Shown: one piece after another, positions 58,053-64,000 of the stretch | Position numbering within the stretch: position 1 is the first letter of the stretch | Layout of the letters: each line of letters starts with the position of its first letter | Origin: Chytridium lagenaria | Taxonomy: Eukaryota; Chytridiomycota; Chytridiomycetes; Chytridiales; Chytridiaceae | Assembly (NCBI GenBank): GCA_025449115.1 | Contig: JAHLKC010000125.1 | Location: 1-64,000, forward strand | Length of the DNA stretch: 64,000 bases | Reading direction: 5' to 3' | Program-made: the position numbers and the translations under genes | The notes under the pieces: generated by a model | What the model saw: only the letters and a program-made list of their open reading frames with translations | Told to the model about the DNA's origin: nothing | The model's database searches: none

Positions 58053-60864
58053 TTAGAAACTAAACGTCATCAGCGACGGATTCAAAGCAATAGGCAACAA
58101 CAAATGTCCCCCAAACACCAACACCGCCGGTACAATCAACGTGACCCCTGAAATCGCCCACTCCACCGGTGGCACGTAAACCATAACCGGCAGCATGACC
58201 GTCAACAACAAGAAAATCACATACATTCTCTTATACCCACTCAACACTTTGGGTACTTCTTTAAAGAAATTCGAATTTTCAAGTTCCTTTGCTGTGGTTC
58301 CCCATGTCATGTTGTACCCAATCAAATGGGAGACCAACGCCAGCGAAACATGGAATGAGAGACCGGAAAAGAAGACAGCAAAAAAGGGCATCCAGCAGAT
58401 GTTCTCCCACAATGCTCCGAAAATACTCTTGTCTTTAAGTCGGTATCGGAAGATGGCAAAGGAGATGTTGGAGAGGACGGTAAAGACGGTGATGGTGGTG
58501 ACGAGCACGTCGAAAGAGGGGAGGTAGTACATGTCGACTTCATCATCCCAATACCCAATCAAAAAGTAATTGAGAAGAGTCAGGATCCATGCGGCACCGA
58601 TGGCGTAGTAACTCCCAATGGTATCCGATGATGTTGATCTTGCTGTACAGGTTCATGTTTGAGAACAGGAATCGCCAAAACAGTGGAGTGAAAATGCCTT
58701 TACAGAGCATGTCCTTTAAAGGATGGAAGACGAGCTCTGAACACCCATAAGCGTATTTCTGCCACCGACCAACTTCGTCGTAGACAGAGAGGGAGACTCC
58801 TTCTTGGAACCCATCGCCACAGTAGGCAGCGTAGCGGATCGTGTAACCTTTAATTTGGAGACGGAGGGACATGTCGAAATCTTCAGAGACGTGGGATTCG
58901 GACCAGTATTTCGTGACAGAGTCTTCTTCAAAGGCGACTTCTTTGATAGCGGACCAGCGGAGGAAGGCGTTGTGGCTGTGAGTGAAAAGAAGGGGTTATT
59001 CACACCATTCCAACAAGGTTCATGGACGAAAAACACCCTCACACTCCCCACCGCTAACGAAAGCGTTTCCAAAAACAAAACAGAAAAAGAGAAAAAAAAG
59101 GAAAAAAAAAAACCAAAAACACAACTCACCCGACAAAAGGCGACGTCTCCCCACTCGCACAACAATACCGAATACTCGCATAAATAATCTTTGTGAAAAA
59201 CGCAATTCCCATCTCAAAGAAATTAAACGTCACCAACATCGGACTCGCACTATGCTGAATAATCGCCACCTCTGGACTCTCCAAAAACTCACTCGCAGCA
59301 TCAAGCAAACAATCCTCAGGCACCCTCGTATCACTATCCACAATCAAGATCAAATCTCCCATCTGAATATCCCCAGCCGCCCAAGCCCTCCCATCTTCTT
59401 CAAGAACACGTTCAAGCGCCTCGTCATAGTCAAGGTCTGGGTTAGCGTCAAGAAGAAGCTCAAGGTTTCGAGAGATCATGAGACAGAAATTCATGTTGGA
59501 TGCTTTCTTAAATCGACCTTTTCGGATAAACCCGTCGTGGTTGTGTTTGGGACGCGCGACCCATCCAATGTTGTGGTCGGCGTAGTAGCGACGACGGAGT
59601 TCTGCTTGATGCTCAGGAATCACTTGCATGCCGTCCTCATTGACAAAAATGGAGGCCGTGCCGCCCTGGGATTCGTACGTGGAGATGGCTTTTTGGAGGG
59701 ATTGGATGGTGGGATCCAAAACTCCATCAAGGGATTCAGTGTAGACGGGCATCTGAATGGTGATATGGGGGAGGTTGCCGCGGACGATGCGTTTCGGGGA
59801 ACGCCAGAGTAGTATTGGGAGTTGGTTTCGAGTTGTTTGATGGGTCCGATGATTTGCATGATGCAGGAGATGGCGGCTTGCGGTACAAACTGGAAAATGA
59901 AAATTAAGACTGGTGAGTAAAATAAAGCCTCGAGATCATGTCTTAAAAAACGAAGTTCAAAAACGAGACTAGTCTTGTTCAAGACGTGGTAAAAAATGAC
60001 GCGGAAACACGTAGAGGAATAGCGTAATGACCAACATACAAGTTCAACATTCCCACTCCTCAAAACAAAAGAAAAAAGAAATCAACGCGTAAAAATAGAA
60101 AAAAGAAAGTATTTCTCACCTGCGTAAACAAAATCTGCAACGGCAACAACGCACAAAGGGCCATCCGATACCACTTTCCATCAATCAAACTCTCCCTCAC
60201 CAACACTGAAATACCAAACCCAAAAAACAAAATCGTCACACAGATACTCAACGTACTGATGATCGGCCAAATAAAGTAAATCGGTCTGGTTCTCCCATAG
60301 GCCTTTTTCCGTCTCTCCACCGTACCCCCAGCCTCTTTCTTCATCTCATCCATGACCTCCTCCTCCTCCTCATCTTCAAGTGGCTGCGGTAACCCTGACC
60401 AAACAACCTTGACGAGCTGCTCTTGAGCCGCAGAGACAGCGTCAATAATCGTATCGATGGATTGGGACCAGACGACCAGAAGGCCCTCTTGGCGACATAG
60501 AGCGGCGTATTGAAGCTTGCGAGCGCGAGGGAGACGGGAGAGGGATTCGAGGACTTGGAGTTTGGTGCCGTCACGGAGTTTAAGGTCGTTGTTGGAGTCG
60601 GGGACCATGTCGATGGCTGTGCGGATGATTTTGGAGGTGAGCATGACGGAGACCTGTGGTGTGAATTGTGAAAGAACATTTTTTGGACGCGTTAGAATGT
60701 TGAGCGTGGATGAAGATTAATAAAGCGTGAGAGAGTGCAGAGATTAAAAAAGCGTGAGAAAAGGTGTAAGATTAAAAAAAAGAGATTAAAAAAGAGCGTG
60801 AGAAAAAGTATGGAGATTGAAAAAAAAAAGATGAAATGAAAAAAAGCCTTGAAAGAAAAGGGTG

Positions 60865-60895
<31 letters not shown>

Positions 60896-63208
60896 GCTAT
60901 CGATTTGAATATAGAAAGGAGATGATAGTTGTGGATACAGTGCAATTCAAAAGTTAATCAAAAAGAAAAAAAAGGGAAATGAAAAGATCAAGCCCAGATT
61001 AATTAATTGAATATAAATATAGAAATGAGTGAGTGAGCGTGTGAAAGAGAGCAGACAGAATCATTGCATCATCATCATCATCATCATCAATTGATAATTC
61101 ATCGGAATATTTCTCATTGAACCACAAAAACTCCATATAAAGAAAGTAGTACAACTCAAAGAGAAGAGGAGAAGGAGGAGGAGAGGAGACGAGAGAGGAG
61201 AAAAGCAGCTAAATGTCACTCTGTTTGTGTAATGAAAGTTACACTTGTGTGACTGCAGGATGGCCCAATTTGAAACAAGGCGCAAAAATAAATAAAAGTC
61301 GATTAAAAAATTTAAATCGATGTTGTCACATTCCATCCTGTTGCCTGTCCCCTTCAAAATCCGCTCATCGCAGAAAACGTAAAACAATTCCAAAGTCACG
61401 TAAAACATCCAGAGTCACGTAAAATGAACAAACGTGTAATCCGTGAAGATAGATAAAAGAAAACCGCACTACTACTACTGCTACTACTACAAACAACAAA
61501 CACTCAAAAAGAAATAAACAAAACTGTAACAGTTCTTACCTCAACATTCAATCCACAAACAGCCCTCGTAAAATCCGCATTCGGCTCAGGATACGTCACA
61601 TACATACTCGACGACTCCTTCTGCTGATAACTTCGATAACTCCTCAAACTCTCCTCCCTCCCCACAACACTCCCCGCCCTACTCACATCCAAACTCGGTT
61701 TCACCACCGTCCTCCAAGTCTCCACGCTCGGTCTCGCATCCACACTCGGTCTCACCGTATCCATGCTAGTCACCGTATCCTTTCTCATGCCAGGTTTATG
61801 CGGAGGTGGTGCACCCCTCACCGTGTTGACACGGAGAGAGACGGCACCTTCATCCCCTTCAGCTTCCAACCAACCCTTGGCCCGGCACGCCTTGTACAAG
61901 TGTTCCACCATGAGACTGTGCTTGGCGAAATCAACAGAGGTGGTGTCGATAAAGGAAAAGTTGTCGTCCGGGTCGGTTGCTGTTGCAGATGAGGGTCCGA
62001 GATCTATCGAGCTGTCGTCGGGTTCCGTGTCGGTGCCACGTCCAGAGGCGGTGCGGCGGGTCTCAAAGCCTCTTTGACGGCTCCCGTCTCTACGGACCAT
62101 GGGGGTAAAGGTGATGAAGGAGAGGAAGGTGACTTTACGGCAGAGACGCTGGAGAATTCCGAGTAGAAGGGTGGGTGGTTGGTGAGATGGCGGAGGAGGA
62201 GGAGGTGAGAGGTAATGAAGCTGAACCTGGAGCTGGGGAGCAGTGTGACGGGGACGGTGGTAGTGCATGCTGGGGCTGTCGGCGCGGATGGCGTTGGAGG
62301 AGGGGTTGCCGAGGGAGACAAGGGAAGAGGAGGAGTTGGAGGTGGGAAGGTTGCCGCTACCCTGCCTTCCCATTATGTTGGCAACGGCAGGGTTGTTTCC
62401 AAAGGCGGGAGGCGTTGAGGAGTTTGAAGAAGCAGAGGTGGCGGTAGACTCATCGGCTTCAAAGTAGGCGGGGTGGAGATGATCGTAAGGACGTCTTGTT
62501 GTGTTGCTAGTGATGTTTTGTTGGCTTGGTTATTGCTGTCGTTATTGCGGGCATGATGGGGTTGTGGGGAAGAATTGGAAAAGGATGATGCGCTTAACGA
62601 GGAATCTAAAGAGTTGATGGAGGTGGTGTCGGCACCATGAAGGGAGGAAGCGGAAGAAAACTCTGACAGTTCAAGAGGGGCAGTGAAGGAGGAGCGTTGG
62701 TGTTGATAACTTGATGTTTGGATGGAGGTGCAGGGTTCAAACGAGGAGGAGATAAGGAGAGTGGGGACGCGGGACCCCTGTTGTTGTTGATGCTGTTGTT
62801 GCGAGAGGTGGGAGAACCTGGCATGGCGCGAGGATGCTGCATGCGACTGGAAGCAGTTGCTGGGGATGTAGGAGGAGGGGTAGAAGATGTAGGAGGGTAG
62901 GAAGAGTAATGATCGTTGTTCATTTGATGTTGATGTTGCAGTTGAAGAGTGGGTAAAGAGGATGAAGGGGATGAAGGGGATAAGGATGATAAAAGCAAGG
63001 GTTGAGTAGTAGCAGAGGTAGGAGTAGAGGTTAGAGGTGATGTGATGGAAGAAACAGGAGAGGTGATCCCTGTAGGAGTAGGAGTAGCAGTAGTTGGTCT
63101 AGTAGTAGTAGTATTAGTAGTAGTAGCAGTAGTAGTAGCAGTAGTATCGTCTATCCGTCTATCAACACCACCACCACCAGCGCTAGAGTTATTATCCCTC
63201 GTCGACAT
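58053..63208 (-). CDS. GT2 family membrane polysaccharide synthase (fungal ZtGT2-like)
   Basis: The start is probably ATG 63208 (MSTRDNNSSAGGGG), followed by a long Thr/Ser/Pro disordered head (to about 61900). A conserved block then reads HSLMVEHLYKACRAKGWLEA and YVTYPEPNADFTRAVCGLNV. An 886-nt intron (60654-61539) follows, then exon 60120-60653 (DGTKLQVLESLSRLPRARKL, two membrane spans IWPIISTLSICVTILFFGFG and beyond), exon 59130-59889 and exon 58053-58975. Catalytic motifs of processive GT2 enzymes are IQMPVYTESLD, the DxD in LIVDSDTRVPEDC, SEDFDMSLRLQ and the EVGRW motif. The C-terminal half is membrane-embedded (LSFHVSLALVSHLIG, MYVIFLLLTVMLPVMVYVPP). This layout matches the fungal GT2 needed for hyphal growth on solid surfaces. 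Frame breaks: TTT 59792-59794, near 58620, and in the head near 62480-62620. Confidence 0.85.
60654..61539 (-). other. Unusually long intron of the GT2 gene with microsatellites
   Basis: Donor AATGTTGAG|GTAAGA at 61539, acceptor CACACCACAG at 60654. It contains (TA)n(GA)n at 60869-60895 and an ATC run at 61068-61088. About 15 times the typical intron length in the window. Confidence 0.75.
63060..63150. repeat. GTA/TAC trinucleotide repeat in the GT2 N-terminal coding region
   Basis: Degenerate GTAGTA units that encode the Thr/Ala-rich segment near the N-terminus on the minus strand. Confidence 0.75.
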
Positions 63209-64000
63209 CTATAAAAATATGAATATAACTAATATCTATTACTAATAATATTGATTAATGGGATAAAGTCTCAGTTATTTATTAAAATAATTTCGAGTTC
63301 TTTTATGGTAATACAAATACAAATTATATAGAAAGTGTTGCACAAACAATTTAAAAGTGTAACATTAATTAATTAATTATTAAAATAAAATAATAATATA
63401 ATAATAAATAATAATAAATAAATAATAAAATGGCTGATAAAAAAAAAACTCTCTCTCTTTCTGATAAGACCCCATTTAGCCAAAAAGAACAACAGAAAGA
63501 AAAAAGCAAAAAGTTAAAATCTTATTATTAATTATATAATGAATGAATAAATGAATAAAAGGTTAAAAAGTGAAAAATGTAATAAATAATATAAAATAAT
63601 TATATATTAATAAAATATAATTTAATTTAATTATAATAAATACAATGAACCCACTGTAGTACATGAATATCATTATAGAAAACTACATGTGCAACACATT
63701 CACCTCCAATAATAATAATTAATAAATAATAAATGATTAATAATAATAATTCCACCTTCTGTTTGGCTTGACTGAAACCATGTTGTTTTTATAATCAGTG
63801 AATCGGACATGCATCTGTTTAAAACTAAAATCCGATATCACTAATAACTTATAATATAAATATCTGAAACCAAAACTCTTTTTTTTTCCTTTTCTGTATG
63901 AATTCTCACCACTATTGACATCATCTTAAAAAAACAACCATTTCCTTTATATGTATTATTCTTACACTTTACTCCCACCACGTTTTACTAATAACCAACG
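63209..64000. other. Very AT-rich upstream region
   Basis: TAAT/AATAAT low-complexity sequence. It probably contains the GT2 promoter. No gene seen. Confidence 0.45.

Overview
The window looks like nuclear DNA of a fungus and most probably of a flagellated (zoosporic, chytrid-like) one. Almost every gene is a conserved eukaryotic housekeeping gene split by very short introns (about 36-60 nt, GT-AG with one GC-AG). There are fungus-type genes: an APSES/ankyrin cell-cycle transcription factor, a Dsc/Tul1 Golgi ubiquitin ligase, a Gvp36-type BAR protein and a fungal GT2 wall glycosyltransferase. A MORN3-like gene, typical of flagellated cells, argues for a zoosporic lineage. The lineage is inferred from gene content only.

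Layout, left to right. 1-20 kb: end of an unidentified coiled-coil gene, DNAJC9-type J protein (+), EFG1 rRNA-processing factor (-), MORN3 (-), a GH18-like secreted protein (+), TCERG1 (WW/FF domains, +), SAR1 GTPase (+), a multi-pass TM7S3/TM198-like membrane protein (+), then a very large low-complexity gene (-). 20-33 kb: APSES-ankyrin transcription factor (+), a secreted repeat protein with a minisatellite (-), a 1.39-kb non-autonomous transposon-like element with terminal inverted repeats and a perfect 8-bp target duplication, a PP2C phosphatase (+) and a small GPI-anchor-like Cys protein (-). 33-47 kb, dense: TRIP4/Rqt4 (-), Gvp36 BAR (-), Dsc1/Tul1 (-), MED20 (-), CDC23/APC8 (+), CCT3 (+), a HIG1 protein (-), and a bifunctional chorismate mutase-prephenate dehydratase (-). 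47-64 kb: Sec1/Munc18 with a long disordered tail (+), HIRA/Hir1 (+), a small single-pass membrane protein (-) and a GT2 polysaccharide synthase (-).

Functionally the genes cover secretion (SAR1, SEC1, Gvp36, Dsc/Tul1), transcription and chromatin (TCERG1, MED20, HIRA, APSES factor, DNAJC9), cell cycle (CDC23), translation quality control and ribosome biogenesis (TRIP4, EFG1), folding (CCT3), aromatic amino acid synthesis and cell-wall synthesis. Neighbours are not functionally clustered, as expected for a eukaryote.

A recurring feature is single-base disruption of reading frames inside conserved domains, very often at homopolymer runs. I read this mainly as uncorrected long-read assembly error, so many genes that appear broken are probably intact. 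Spans below are whole genes from start to stop codon; exon limits are given where I could resolve them. The two strongest items for follow-up are the transposon-like element (26837-28228) and the CM-PDT fusion (45312-46800).
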